Counted from the first letter of the stretch, positions 1-9,481 are shown. The stretch: 27,093 nucleotides of DNA from Welwitschia mirabilis (GCA_051453625.1 JBOZIK010000001.1:45547703-45574795), one strand, 5' to 3'. A program made the numbers and translations. Notes: generated by a model not told the origin, from the sequence alone.

Positions 1-570
1 CATGATCTGGCCTTAGTGCAGACCATGGCATATCTGAGACTACCAACTACAAAAGTGTAAGGAATATCAACTATACCTTTCTTCCTCCAACTAGAAATAG
101 GGCAGTCTTCTTTTGACAGTTTAAAGTGTACTGCTAATGGAGTAGAAATAGGAGAACAATCAGCCATGTTGAACCTTTTTAAAAGCTTATGAATATAATC
201 AAATTGACTCAGCCACAATTTTCCACTTTTCTTGTCTCACTCAATCCTCATCCCAAGGATTTGTTTTTGCCTACCTAAGGTCTTTTGTCGCAAACTTCTT
301 TGCCATTTGTGATTTCAGTCTCTGTATTTCATGTAAATCATTCCCAGCAAACAACATATCACATACATGTAATAACAGAATCATAATCTTACTAGTGGTT
401 CTCATCAAATAAACACAATGATCTACTTTGCATCTTTCATATTCCTATTCCATCATGAAAGTGTCAAATTTCTTGTACCATTGCCTAGGTGCCTGTTTTC
501 GGCCATATAAACTTCTCTTCAACCTGCATATTAAATTCTTACCATTCCCAAAACCTTCTGGCTGTTCCAT
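1..570 (-). pseudogene. Copia element A: reverse transcriptase remnant
   Basis: Minus-strand translation gives Ty1/Copia RT blocks in order: MEQPEGF near 549-569, then SLYGRKQAPRQWYKKF, a degenerate active-site box, and downstream MADCSPISTPLA followed by YAMVCT at the window edge. The catalytic YVDDM box reads HVCDM, so the first Asp is lost, and stop codons interrupt the frame. The enzyme would copy element RNA in a virus-like particle; this copy cannot. The element runs off the left edge. It is joined directly to gag sequence on its upstream side (661-1128), so protease and integrase are missing. Assignment to Copia is secure from the motif order; the lineage within Copia is not determined. 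Confidence 0.88.
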
Positions 571-585
571 AGAGAAGGTGGAGTA

Positions 586-612
586 GAACTTGTCGAACTT
601 GTCGAACTTGTC
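586..612. repeat. 9-bp tandem repeat, three copies
   Basis: The unit gaacttgtc occurs three times in a row. On the minus strand it adds a Asp-Lys-Phe type triplet repeat just upstream of the RT block of element A. It lies in the stretch where gag sequence passes into RT. Confidence 0.85.
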
Positions 613-643
613 ATGCAAAGTTTTTTTCTCTTCAACTTTGCAT
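613..643. repeat. 10-bp inverted repeat at the gag/RT junction
   Basis: The arms atgcaaagtt (613-622) and aactttgcat (634-643) are perfect inverted repeats around an 11-base spacer. A related atgaaagatgcaaagt string occurs again near 430-445. The palindrome sits where element A jumps from gag to RT, so it may mark the deletion or a repair event. Confidence 0.7.
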
Positions 644-660
644 CTTTCAGAATGGCAGTA

Positions 661-1128
661 ATGCATATCTCCTCCGTAAATGTGATCCCAAGATCATCCA
701 TTTGTGAAAATATGTTTTACATCTCATCTAAATGACTCAAAAATTTTGTTCCTTTCTTCATCTTTGTAGTAAAAACTTGGCTAAGGACCACATACCTATT
801 TATCATAGATGGCTGATAGTACTGGTCTTTCAACTTTTGCCAGAGTTCCTGTGCCATCAGAACTCTTGAATGAGACTTCAAAATGCTATTGCTAAGACAG
901 GAGTGAATGAAAGACAAGGCATTGGAATTTATCTCGTCCCATTTGGCATCTGGCATGAAGGCCAACCAAGCAGTGTCATCCATCTTCAAATCTACCTTTG
1001 CTTGTGCTTTCGTCTTTAGAGCAAGTTTAAATGCTTAGGGCAAGAACAAGATCCTTATTCCAAGATTGAAATAGGTAAATGTTCTCAAGTCCCTCAAGAA
1101 AAGCAGACATGTCAACTTTGTGACTAGA
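661..1128 (-). pseudogene. Copia element A: gag remnant (UBN2-type)
   Basis: The minus-strand frame from 989 to 717 reads like the central Copia gag domain: a Trp/Asp-rich start (MKMDDTAWLAFMPDAKWDE), a region ending LSNSILKS, then AQELWQKLKDQYY and NRYVVLSQVF. Further minus-strand sequence from about 1128 (VDMSAFLEGLENI) looks like the gag N-terminal part in a shifted frame. Gag is the particle-forming structural protein. After a stop at about 714 it continues with sequence matching the domain's end (MDDLGITFTEEI), then meets RT. The zinc knuckle, protease and integrase are absent. The upstream end stops near 1130, where the viral element begins. Confidence 0.82.
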
Positions 1129-1241
1129 AATTAATGAAGATTTAGATACAGAATCAATGATTGATTATGATGACCAAAGATTTTACAAACATCAGAAGAA
1201 GAGTTCGCCACCAAAAGGCGATTACTGCACTACAATGAACT

Positions 1242-2399
1242 AATCAGCAAAAGGTAGGAAAACAAGAGCTGTCTAATATCTTAGAGCATTCTATTGATTC
1301 CAAGAAAAAACAGAAAGATACTATTAGATAGTTAAGTTATATTATTTTGTATACAGATCATTTATCACCAAAAATAGAGAAGATCTTAGAAGAATTCAAT
1401 GGAGTAGAAGAAAACTTAGCTGCATTACAAAAGTATCAAGAAAAACAAAAACCAGAACAGAAGGAAGACAATCATCACGTAATAGAAGAAGCTAAGTCAG
1501 CACATAGAGCTGCATCAGAAACCTTAAAAGTTTCTCAAGATCCAAATTTATTACCTATGATTAGAGCCAACAAGAAAGTACATGTGCCACCACCTATGGT
1601 CCCGAAATTCAGAAAAGCAAAAGAAAAAGAATGTAAGCAAATGATGGCTAGAAGTCTTGAACCATATAAATTAAGGGAAGCAAACAGGCAACCATTTACA
1701 AATCAGTCTGTTCCAGATATTCCTGAAATAAATATAGACAATGTAGCATATTAAGATATTGCTGCAATTATTCATACATGGAGCACTCATTCAAACGCCA
1801 CAGCAGGATGGCAGATAGTACCAGAACAAGTAGTTGTTGCAATTGCTGTAGGACAAATTGCAGGGATGATTAGAAACTGGCAGCAAAATGCTAATGAAGC
1901 TAGTAAAATTCAAATTTTACAATCAGATATGAATACTTTAGTTCAGTGTCTATTAACAGAATTTGCACGAACTATGGATGATGTGAATCCTGAGTTTGAT
2001 ATTACATTACTTAGCAGAAGAAAATTAAAAGATTTAGCCAGATTTGAAGAATATGCAAAAGATTATGCATCAGAAGCATATAGACTTGGTTTATATAGGA
2101 ACACAAATGTTTTCAGCAATTGTCTTGCATCATTACCTCAAGGAATTGAAGCACAAGTGCTATCGAATATTCAGAGGGATGGAAAGCAATTTCAGCAGTT
2201 ATATTTTAATGACTTGATACATTATGTCAGAAAGGATTTAAAACATCTTTGTACAGAAGATCAAGTAAAACGAAGGATGCCAAAACTTTCAAGTGAAATC
2301 TGTAATCAATTAGAAGGAACAAAAACAAATGGCTATGAAAGGCAAAAAGCAGGAAAAAAGATATGGCATACTATCAAAGAAAAGACCCAAGTAATATAA
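1242..2399 (+). pseudogene. Caulimovirid capsid-protein region
   Basis: One reading frame runs from 1242 to 2399 with only two in-frame stops (TAG at 1329, TAA at 1752). The N-terminal third is Lys/Glu-rich and likely coiled-coil (SPKIEKILEEFNGVEENL). The centre contains the Trp-containing segment IVPEQVVVAIAVGQIAGMI, and a helical Arg/Leu-rich part follows, resembling plant pararetrovirus capsid. The end turns strongly basic just before the expected zinc knuckle. The position directly upstream of protease and RT supports capsid. No ATG is required or seen at the left edge because this is an internal part of a polyprotein. The exact capsid limits cannot be drawn. Confidence 0.68.
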
Positions 2400-2833
2400 G
2401 CCCTATACTTGTATTACGAGATGAAGACAAACTAAAAAGCCTACAAAAGGAACAGTTTGTTGTGCTTTCAGTAAAAAAGATCGACTACTCTAATAGATGT
2501 CCTTCAAAAACACCAACTAAAGTCAGATATTTATTTGAAATTCCAGATTTTGAAGACAATTTTGAGCTGATTGATAATGAAGAATTTTTTGCAGAATGTA
2601 TTCAACACAATGCTGAAATATTTTGTATTGACACAATTGAATTTGAAAATATCTCCAGTACAGAAGAAATTGCTGATATAGTAGGTACTTATTATATGAT
2701 GCAAAAATCATGGTATGATTTAGTTGAAAAAAAATCTGAGGAATCAGAAAAACAGAGGTCTTTATCTGATAATTCTGATAAATCAATACTGCAATTATCA
2801 TCATCATATTTAGGAGGTTGTGATGGATTATAG
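2400..2833 (+). pseudogene. Zinc-knuckle remnant and acidic linker of the viral polyprotein
   Basis: After the capsid region the frame shifts. In the new frame the piece YSNRCPSKTPTK resembles the second half of a retroviral CCHC knuckle, but the preceding Cys pair is in another frame and the His is not present. An acidic segment follows (IPDFEDNFELIDNEEFF) and then a Ser-rich end (SEESEKQRSLSDNSDKS). Such a linker commonly separates capsid from protease in pararetroviruses. The function is inferred from position. Confidence 0.55.
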
Positions 2834-2844
2834 CTACACTTTTC

Positions 2845-3177
2845 TTGTTCGCAAGCAAATGGTTTCCAAAAGAAGTTGCTACAGATGGACAGAGATCAGC
2901 TAAAACCAAGAGAGTTAAAACATTCAGAAAAACTTCAATCTATAATCCAATTCAGATTCAGACACCACAGAAAACTCTCAAAAAGTATAGTGCATTGATT
3001 GACACCAGAGAAACCTTAAAGTGTGCTACAATTGATATATGCAAAGATTATTGCATTAAGTTGCCTATTCCATATAAAGTAGATATAATGAATGGATATA
3101 GAATGATTACTCATGTTGCAGTAGAAGTACCAATAAAGATCAGTAATTATATGTTAAAAGTAGATTCAAGATCTTAA
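2845..3177 (+). pseudogene. Caulimovirid aspartic protease remnant
   Basis: The segment YSALIDTRETLKCATIDIC at about 2980-3040 matches the retropepsin active-site region, which reads D-T/S-G in working enzymes. Here the Gly is replaced by Arg (codon AGA), so the catalytic loop is damaged. The flanking IPYKVDIMNGYRM and VAVEVPIKI are consistent with the beta-strand core. The protease would release capsid and RT from the polyprotein. A stop at 3175 and frame changes follow before RT. Confidence 0.72.
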
Positions 3178-3271
3178 ATCGGTTTTGGCATGGCTTTACT
3201 TCAGAAGTTTTACACTTACAGAAAATTCTCACATTCTTACTATTCAAGCCGAAAGATGTATTATTCCTTGA

Positions 3272-4160
3272 GTGCCAGAAGAGTTTGTTTATGAAATCAA
3301 TGAACGCAGCAAGCATTTTCAGAAGCCTCAAAATATTGTTAATATTATGCTTCATGAAATCAATTTAGAGTCGGCAAAAGATACACATATATATAAGACT
3401 ACAATTTCAAATACAGATTATATTTGGCAGTTATTACATCAATGTTTTGTTGAGCATCCACTTGAAAAATGGGATACAGTCTCCAATGGCAGCTATTCCA
3501 ACCATTCATAATTATTCAGTGAGGTCAAAAATGATAAAATTGTCCATTGAAGATAAGCGAGAAATGAGGTCGCAAGTTAATGAAGTAGAAGAAAAAGGTT
3601 TAATTCGAAAATCTACTTCACATTATGGATGTGCCGCATTTATTGTCAGAAATCATTTAGAACCGAAAAGAGGAAAACCCAGAATGGTAATCAATTACAT
3701 TTCTGTAAATCAAGTAACTATAGACATCAACTGGCCAATGCATGATAAAGAATTATTAACGAATCAGGTAGCCAGCAAAAAAGAATGTCATCAAATAAAA
3801 ATACATCCTGATGATATACATAAGAAGTTCGACTGCAAATCAGAATGTCATCAAATAAAAATACATCCTGATGATACACATAAAACAGCATTCTTTGCAG
3901 CAAATGGGCTATATGAAGGGCTTGTTATGACTTTTGGATTAAAAAAATGCAGCAGCCCAGTTTCAAGCAAGGATGGTTATTATTTTTGTAGATTACAGAG
4001 CTTTTACTGCAAATTATATCGATTTGTTATCTTTTCTGATACGTATCATAAGCATATTGAACATCTTAAATTTTTTGCAGAATTATGTTTGAAGCATGGT
4101 ATTGGGTTATCTGCTGATCCAGAGAAATTCAAATTGTTACAAAATCACATTGATTTTTGA
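3272..4160 (+). pseudogene. Caulimovirid reverse transcriptase
   Basis: Overlapping frames 3272-3511 and 3447-4160 carry the RT domain: EEKGLIRKSTSHYGCAAF (fingers), KRGKPRMVINY, then HQIKIHPDD (palm), the NGLYEGLVMTFGLKK block and TYHKHIEHLKFFAELC. These are typical of plant pararetroviruses, where RT copies the pregenomic RNA. The YxDD box is broken: Y-I-D is visible only in a shifted frame at 4015-4023 and the second Asp is missing. A 60-bp tandem duplication (3781-3900) repeats the palm segment. A frameshift lies near 3450-3510. This is the strongest evidence for the viral assignment. Confidence 0.88.
3781..3900 (+). repeat. 60-bp in-frame tandem duplication in viral RT
   Basis: Bases 3781-3840 and 3841-3900 align without gaps for about their first 45 bases, with both copies encoding ECHQIKIHPDD. 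The unit is exactly 20 codons long, so the frame is kept. The second copy continues into normal RT sequence and the first ends with FDCKS, which normally precedes this motif, so the duplication start is visible. Confidence 0.9.
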
Positions 4161-4812
4161 GGTGTAAACATTCTCCATGGAGAAATACAGATGCAACCAC
4201 ATATAGTTCAGAAGATTCAACAATTTCCAGATATTTTAATGGATGAAAAGATGTATCAGCGGTTTCTCAGATGCCTTAATTATGTCAGGGATTATGTCTC
4301 ACAATTATCAGCAAAAACAAAGGAAATAAGAATATGTATGAAGTCTAATCCTTATCAGTGAAGCAAAAAACAACAACTGCAGTACAATTCTTAAAACAAC
4401 TAGTAGAGCATCTTCCACCTTTAAAGCCAATCTATAAAGGGATATCTGCCCTACCTACCAATGCAAGTGATTATTATTGATAAGTAGTTTTATTTATCAG
4501 ACAAGACGGCAAAGAACATGTTGCCAGATACTTACCAGGAGAATTCAAAAGCAATGAAAAGAATTGGGCATTTCATTAAAAGAAGTTCTTGCTTTAATAA
4601 ATGCTCTTGATCGATTACATCACTTTTTGATTGATCAAATATTTATCATCTGTACAAATTCTCTTAATGTAGCTGCTTTATTAAAGAAACGGATAACAAC
4701 AAATCCAAAGCTATGGAGATATCTATGGTGGCAACACATAGTCTCGCAATATAAATATAGCATTGAATTGGTTACAGAAAACAACAATCTTCTCCCTAAT
4801 CTTTTAACATGA
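4161..4812 (+). pseudogene. Caulimovirid RT connection and RNase H
   Basis: The connection region follows RT in broken frames. RNase H is then recognisable by its layout: a TNASDYY strand near 4457-4475, GKEHVARYL, the Glu-containing FKSNEKNW, KEVLALINALDR, IICTNSLNVAALLKKR and the C-terminal NNNLLPNLLT. RNase H removes RNA from the RNA:DNA hybrid. Three positions where the family has catalytic Asp carry Asn here (codons at 4460, 4657 and 4798), so it is inactive. A frameshift lies between 4475 and 4564. A TGA ends the frame at 4810. Confidence 0.82.
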
Positions 4813-5187
4813 GAATTTTCATCCAAAGATCTGAAGCCTAAGATGTATCAGATACAACATGCTGCAGAATTTCGTCGATCTCCATGGACCAAGACGAAGA
4901 TACAACCTGAAGAAACAATAAGTGTTTCCAGTGAACACATTTCTGATGTTCAAAGGCAATGTATCAAACAATTATTGGATTTGTTTGGATGGCATTTACA
5001 GCATGAATTTTATCTAGCCCCAGCCTATGTTAAAAATGAAGTCCTTGCTCCAAATATTCAAGAATATGAGCAAGTATTTTGTAATGCTTTTTCCAAAGTT
5101 TGTTTAAAGCTCCAAGATCAATTTCAAGTTTCAACATTATGGACAGAAGGGAATCCAGAGCAAAGCACTGTTCAGATCCTTGTGTAA
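4813..5187 (+). pseudogene. C-terminal tail of the viral polyprotein after RNase H
   Basis: The frame of RNase H continues past a single TGA for about 125 codons. The start (EFSSKDLKPKMYQIQHAAEF) resembles the short tail seen after RNase H in plant pararetroviruses. The rest, with VSSEHISDVQRQCIKQLLDLFGW and LAPAYVKNEVLAPN, is not a domain I recognise. It ends at a TAA at 5185. It may be the polyprotein end or a separate small protein. Confidence 0.5.
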
Positions 5188-5345
5188 ATCAAGCTTGATG
5201 GTATTGGCCACTTTCGCAATGGCAACAATCTTATTTTGTCTGGAAAATTATTTTGCACTCCAAGCAGGAGACAAAGGAGCATCGCGCATATCCGTAGTCT
5301 CTACATCTCCCTGACAACCGATGATATTCTTGCTTATGGTGGTAA

Positions 5346-6551
5346 CAGTTTGGACATGCTCCAAATTCTTCATTTTTAGATACATCCATCGATGCCTTTC
5401 TTTATCATGATTATGTAAATACTGAACACTCTAAGCTAGGCATAGGAACTTTAGATTTCCTATATTACACTACTACTTTAAACCCTAAAAGGCCAGAGAG
5501 TTTACAACCTTTAGGAGGATGACCTTTTCATCTAATAGCCCTCTTAGAAAAACAAGAAGAGATCACTGTTCATACCAGACTTAGTTGGTATGTATCCATT
5601 TATAGAGGGGACCTCTTAGAAATCCAATATAATAGTAATTGTCAACAATTACCATCAGTGCATCACTTACACTTTTCCTTAAATATTCCTCTAGTTAGGA
5701 GATGGATTGCTAGTCCCTATATTTTACAGCTTTTAGCATCTTTCATAACTAAATCTCTAGTGCCGCCAATTAGGAACATGTTTTTGGGACGTGATAATCC
5801 TGAAAATAAAATTGAGGGATCTTGACTACCATATTCTACATCTGGCTCATATATTTCAATTCCTAAGATTGTTTCTGATCAGGTGTTCAAAGCAGTATTG
5901 CGTGGAAAAGGAAAAAGTTTCTTTCTGTAGTGAAAAAGGCATGTTGAAGACCAAGCTCAAGAACGGATTCTTTATTTCGCCTGTTGCAAATATGTCACTT
6001 GGGAAACAGCACTGAGAGCGTTTAAAGCTCTCAACAACAAGTATCATAGACAACTTGCAAAGCTCGAAGAACGTCAGGAATATAATGAAAATTTGAATCC
6101 TATCTGTCCAACACCTGACGACTCTCTAAAATATTCCTCTGCCAAAGAAGAAACTCAAAATGTTTTGATATACATGATCTTTATCAACCAAAAAAACATT
6201 TTCAATATGGGAGTTCTTCTCAGGAAAGAGAAGCAGAGTATCTTAGAATATTGGCATCAGCGCAATATTTTTGAACAAGAAAACCTGTCAGGATACTCTC
6301 AACCAAATTCTCCAGTTATATGTACAGAATGTTTTGGAGCAGGATGTCCTATCTGTGATCCTTAGATCGAAGAAGAACTTAAGATGAGAGAAATTGAGAA
6401 ACAATTTGAAGAACAGCAGATAAACAAAGCATGGAGAAGAAACAAAAAGAAACAAAAGTATGGTGACCTAGATATAAGTACACCATCAAATAGCCATTAT
6501 GGAAGCCAGGACCCTATATATTCAAGCCCTATCCATAAAGTGGGCCCATAA
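5346..6551 (+). pseudogene. Unrecognised second ORF of the endogenous caulimovirid
   Basis: A single reading frame of about 400 codons runs from 5346 to the TAA at 6549 with five in-frame stops (5520, 5823, 5928, 5931, 6363) and no frameshift. The codons may extend further left in the same frame with more stops. Visible parts in order are TRLSWYVSIYRGDLLEIQY, LVRRWIASPYI, a Gln/Glu-rich helix (HRQLAKLEERQEYNENL), a Cys-rich motif CTECFGAGCPICDP with CxxC-x4-CxxC spacing at about 6331-6362, and a charged coiled-coil ending in a basic run (RRNKKKQK). I find no viroplasmin or movement-protein signature. By position it could correspond to a downstream transactivator-like ORF of caulimovirids, but this is only context. 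Confidence 0.6.
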
Positions 6552-7083
6552 CCTACTTTCACTTCCTCTACTTTTCTTTGTTTTGCTTTCGAATCTTCCA
6601 CAATGATAGTGGGATTCCAGATACTTTTTCTTCTCCTACTTTAATTTCTCCCGCTTTGACTTCTTCCACTTTATTCATCATGTATAAAAAGATACATGCA
6701 TGCTTCCTCCCTCTTATATAACAAAGCCTATGTATCTTTTGTAAGTGTGAGATATTGTGGTAATAGAATTTGAGAAGGTTTCCTATTGAGATGTTGTCTC
6801 CATTCTTGATCTTATGTTAATAGATCAGACCGGCAGTGATGCATTGTAAATCTGCACTCTGTCTGCCTTAGAACATTATCTCAGTGTGTAGTATCTCATT
6901 GCAGCTCGACTTCACTTTGTAGGAGTCACACTTTTGAGAAGTGTTGTCCCTTTCTCGCTGCTCATTATCACTGACCATACACCGTTAATATCTGGTAGGA
7001 TCACGATCCATCCTCCTAGTTATTAACAAAAAGGTTTAGCTCGTTTGTTCCCTTCAGTATATAACCTCGGAATCAAGTTCTGA
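6552..7083 (+). promoter_or_regulatory. Viral intergenic region with TATA box and leader
   Basis: A non-coding stretch separates the second ORF from the possible start of the first. It holds TATATAA at 6715-6721 in the context ctcttatataac, resembling the TATA boxes of caulimovirid pregenomic promoters. A pyrimidine-rich run (about 6560-6680) precedes it. The leader to the next coding piece would be roughly 350 bases. Promoter function is inferred from position and the TATA element. Confidence 0.55.
6993..7010 (+). other. Candidate decayed primer-binding site
   Basis: The string tggtaggatcacgatcca begins with TGGTA and can be read as the plant tRNA-Met complement (TGGTATCAGAGC) with small insertions. 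It lies in the expected leader region downstream of the TATA box. The match needs gaps, so this is a weak call. Confidence 0.28.
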
Positions 7084-7236
7084 TTCTTGATATTGGAGCG
7101 ATTCCAGTATAATAAATGGAACATCAAAGCTCATAATTTGGTTGAATTAATACAAATTTTTCCCAAAACTCTAGATGACCTTGCAAATGATGTCTTTCAC
7201 AGTTATGCCATGTACATTTCTCATCCTATACAATAA
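7084..7236 (+). pseudogene. Possible N-terminal start of the viral first ORF
   Basis: An open frame of 50 codons ends at TAA 7234. It reads LVELIQIFPKTLDDLAND and VFHSYAMYISHP, a helical protein-like sequence immediately after the leader. An overlapping AATAAA lies at 7111-7116. In this family the large polyprotein begins here, so the piece would be its N-terminus, cut off where the circular genome was opened. The identity is inferred from position and needs comparison to intact relatives. Confidence 0.42.
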
Positions 7237-7950
7237 GTCCTTAGGGTCTTATCTATGTAATTAAAAAAAATTTAGTTTCCATTTCACTATTTACGGTTTC
7301 TGTTAGATATTGTTGGTATTTTGATGAGGATTCTTTTCTTATAATAGACCTGAGATAACCTCTCTTTTGCTAACATTATAATGCTCAGATACAGCAAACT
7401 GAAGGGAATGCCTGAAAGGTGAAGAGTAATATTTCGTCTGACCTCCATGAGTACATACGTGACAGGCATATTATCAATCAAAACAAAACCAAAAGTACCA
7501 TTTTTCTGAGCATGATATTAAGTTGTATAAACTATAAACTGTAAATAAATGAAAAAAGGTTTTGATAGTAGAAGTCAGTCCACATATGGGCAAATAGGAA
7601 TAACTACAATAGTGATTTTTGAAAATGACAATCCATAAGTTTCTAAGACAGCAACTTAAGAGAACAAATCATTGCCTCATACCAATGTGCAGTATCAAAT
7701 GAAAATGTCATTAGGCAAGATCCAAATAGGTGGCTAAATGTTTACGAAGTTTTGTTCTACAAAAAGCTCAACATTCAATGATGTGTTTTGTTTCAATTGC
7801 AACACAAATCATCTTATTTTGATAGTTTTTGCCAATGATAAAGAACATCATAAAATCCAATAGCAAGTCAAAAGTTAAAAACTAAGTAATTTGAAGGTTA
7901 TTGCTGGTAAGAACTAAACTATTTTTCATATGGCAACAAGAATAAAATAC
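7237..7950. other. Intron sequence without recognisable features
   Basis: AT-rich sequence downstream of the viral copy and of RABC exon 7951-8079 (on the minus strand). I see no coding motif, LTR or RNA gene. The final RABC exon, expected on the minus strand in this direction, was not found here. Confidence 0.6.
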
Positions 7951-8079
7951 CTTCAAAACAAGCTCCTCAAAGCAGCTTTCCACATTAATACGAGTCTTAG
8001 CACTGCATTCTAGGAATAATGATCCAAACTGCCTTGCAAGCGCAATGCCTTCTTTCTTTGTTACAACTCTCTCACTTTC
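7951..8079 (-). CDS. RABC/Rab18-like GTPase, exon with G5 box
   Basis: Minus-strand exon of 129 bases (43 codons) bounded by an acceptor (atttcag) and a donor (gtatttta). It reads ESERVVTKKEGIALARQF, then FLECSAKTRINVESCFEELV and LK. ECSAK is the G5 guanine-binding box. The sequence fits the RABC subfamily of plant Rab GTPases, which act in membrane trafficking by switching between GTP and GDP states. The phase-0 junction joins cleanly to GNKVDK of the exon at 13503-13624. No stops or frameshifts are seen. The C-terminal hypervariable tail with prenylated Cys must come from a further exon not found in the window. Confidence 0.9.
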
Positions 8080-9225
8080 CTGAAATGTTACAATGTTCAA
8101 GTAATAAGATTGGTATGGCATAGATAAAGCGTACATATTCCACCATCACACCAGAAATTGATTCACTATTAAGAGTCAGTCTGCCTACTTAACATTTGCT
8201 GGTGCCATATGATACTTCAAACAGACTAAAATTGCTCATTGATGTGCCTAAGAATTTATGTGTAGCTGCAAATAACTGTATTATAACCTACAAAACAAGA
8301 ATGAAAGCAACCAAGCCATTAAACTACCAAATGACAACACCATTGCATGGCCTGATAAGTCACCATGCTATTCATCAGCTGGCTAGTTCATTCATTGAAT
8401 ACATGTGCAATGCATGATATTTGTCAACCATATTTCTGAGTTATATTGTAAAGGGATCCAATGGGAGAGATTTGGCATTAGGTATCCAGTCTCAGATTCT
8501 GGATGATGTATTAACCCCTATCAGATGCCATTAAACTGTCCAACTTTATAACAGCATTAAGGTGATGCCAATTGTATCAAATGTTTGGTCCAAACAGAAT
8601 ATGGAAGGTATGTGAAGGGTAAATGGTTTTCTAGTGTTCTAGATTTTGGTTTTTTTGTATTGTGGAGATCCACAAGGTGGAGGTTTGCTGGATTGAGTCT
8701 GTAACTGTGAAAGAAAACTATGTCTGACTAGCATGGTACTTGACAGTGAGCTCTTGTGGAAAAACTTTATGTAAGATAAAATCATTTTTATCCCCTTGAC
8801 AAAAACTTCCAGACAAATTGAGTGTGTGTGTTTCCAAAATTAAGATTGCTCCTTTGGTACTTCCCTTCTGAATGGGTCTGCAAATTTGTTGGAAGAGAAG
8901 CAATATTCAAGTGATACAATATTTTATACCTGATCACAAACAAAATGATGCCAAATTTTAGCATGTTAAGTCCTTTGACATTGTATGAGATCTTTTATCA
9001 CCTAATATTACAGTTTAGCTGAATAAAAGAGTGGATTTGTAATGGATGTCCAATTCCTGAAGTTCTAGATATGTGTAAACTTTATAATGTGTATGGAATA
9101 TGCATTATTACAGCATTAACATTGGGAAAAACAAAAAAGAAAAAAATTTGAAAACTTTGCATTATGGTTAAGTATTAAAATTCTAAATGAACATAGTTTC
9201 CCTTGACACTCAAGTCATATCTCCC

Positions 9226-9381
9226 CTTATAAAAAACTTGTTTTAGGGGATTCTTAATCAAAAGCATGAAGTATCAAGTGGAGTTGAGTCAAAATCTTTA
9301 ATTGTCTCCTCTGCTCCTTTTTGCAATAACACTCGCTGTTTATATGGGGGGTTGGATATGTCTTATTTGTATAGGGTTATT
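9226..9381. repeat. Left copy of a duplicated segment, ending at the assembly gap
   Basis: This segment matches 9652-9804 with about four substitutions and two single-base indels by eye (about 96 % identity). Its right end, gggttatt, abuts the run of Ns, so the true end of the repeat is hidden. It could be a terminal repeat of a small element, a recent duplication, or overlapping contig ends not merged by the assembler. Confidence 0.85.
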
Positions 9382-9481
9382 NNNNNNNNNNNNNNNNNNN
9401 NNNNNNNNNNNNNNNNNNNNNNNNNNNNNNNNNNNNNNNNNNNNNNNNNNNNNNNNNNNNNNNNNNNNNNNNNNNNNNNNN
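9382..9481. other. Assembly gap of exactly 100 N
   Basis: One hundred unknown bases, a conventional placeholder length, so the real distance is unknown. The gap begins exactly where the left repeat copy stops. Confidence 0.98.

Larger units (their letters stand above)
1190..7236 (+). mobile_element. Endogenous caulimovirid (plant pararetrovirus), permuted and decayed
   Basis: A plus-strand block holds capsid-like, zinc-knuckle, aspartic protease, RT and RNase H coding remnants in the order of the Caulimoviridae polyprotein. A second long ORF, an AT-rich intergenic region with TATATAA, and a short coding piece that may be the polyprotein start follow. There are no flanking LTRs and no integrase domain, which argues against a Gypsy element. 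About 6.0 kb is present; the movement-protein segment is missing from both ends. The layout fits a circular genome opened within that segment. Many stops, frameshifts and lost catalytic residues show it is inactive. The relationship to gymnosperm caulimovirids is inference. Boundaries are approximate, to within about 50 bases. Confidence 0.85.

Noticed and set aside
2523-2909. 128-codon minus-strand open frame
   Set aside because: It lies antisense to the viral linker region, has no motif, and its composition follows the AT-rich plus-strand code.
8669-8690. Purine-rich string resembling a Copia polypurine tract (ccacaaggtggaggtttgctgg)
   Set aside because: No RNase H upstream or LTR pair around it; the plus-strand Copia scrap lies far downstream.
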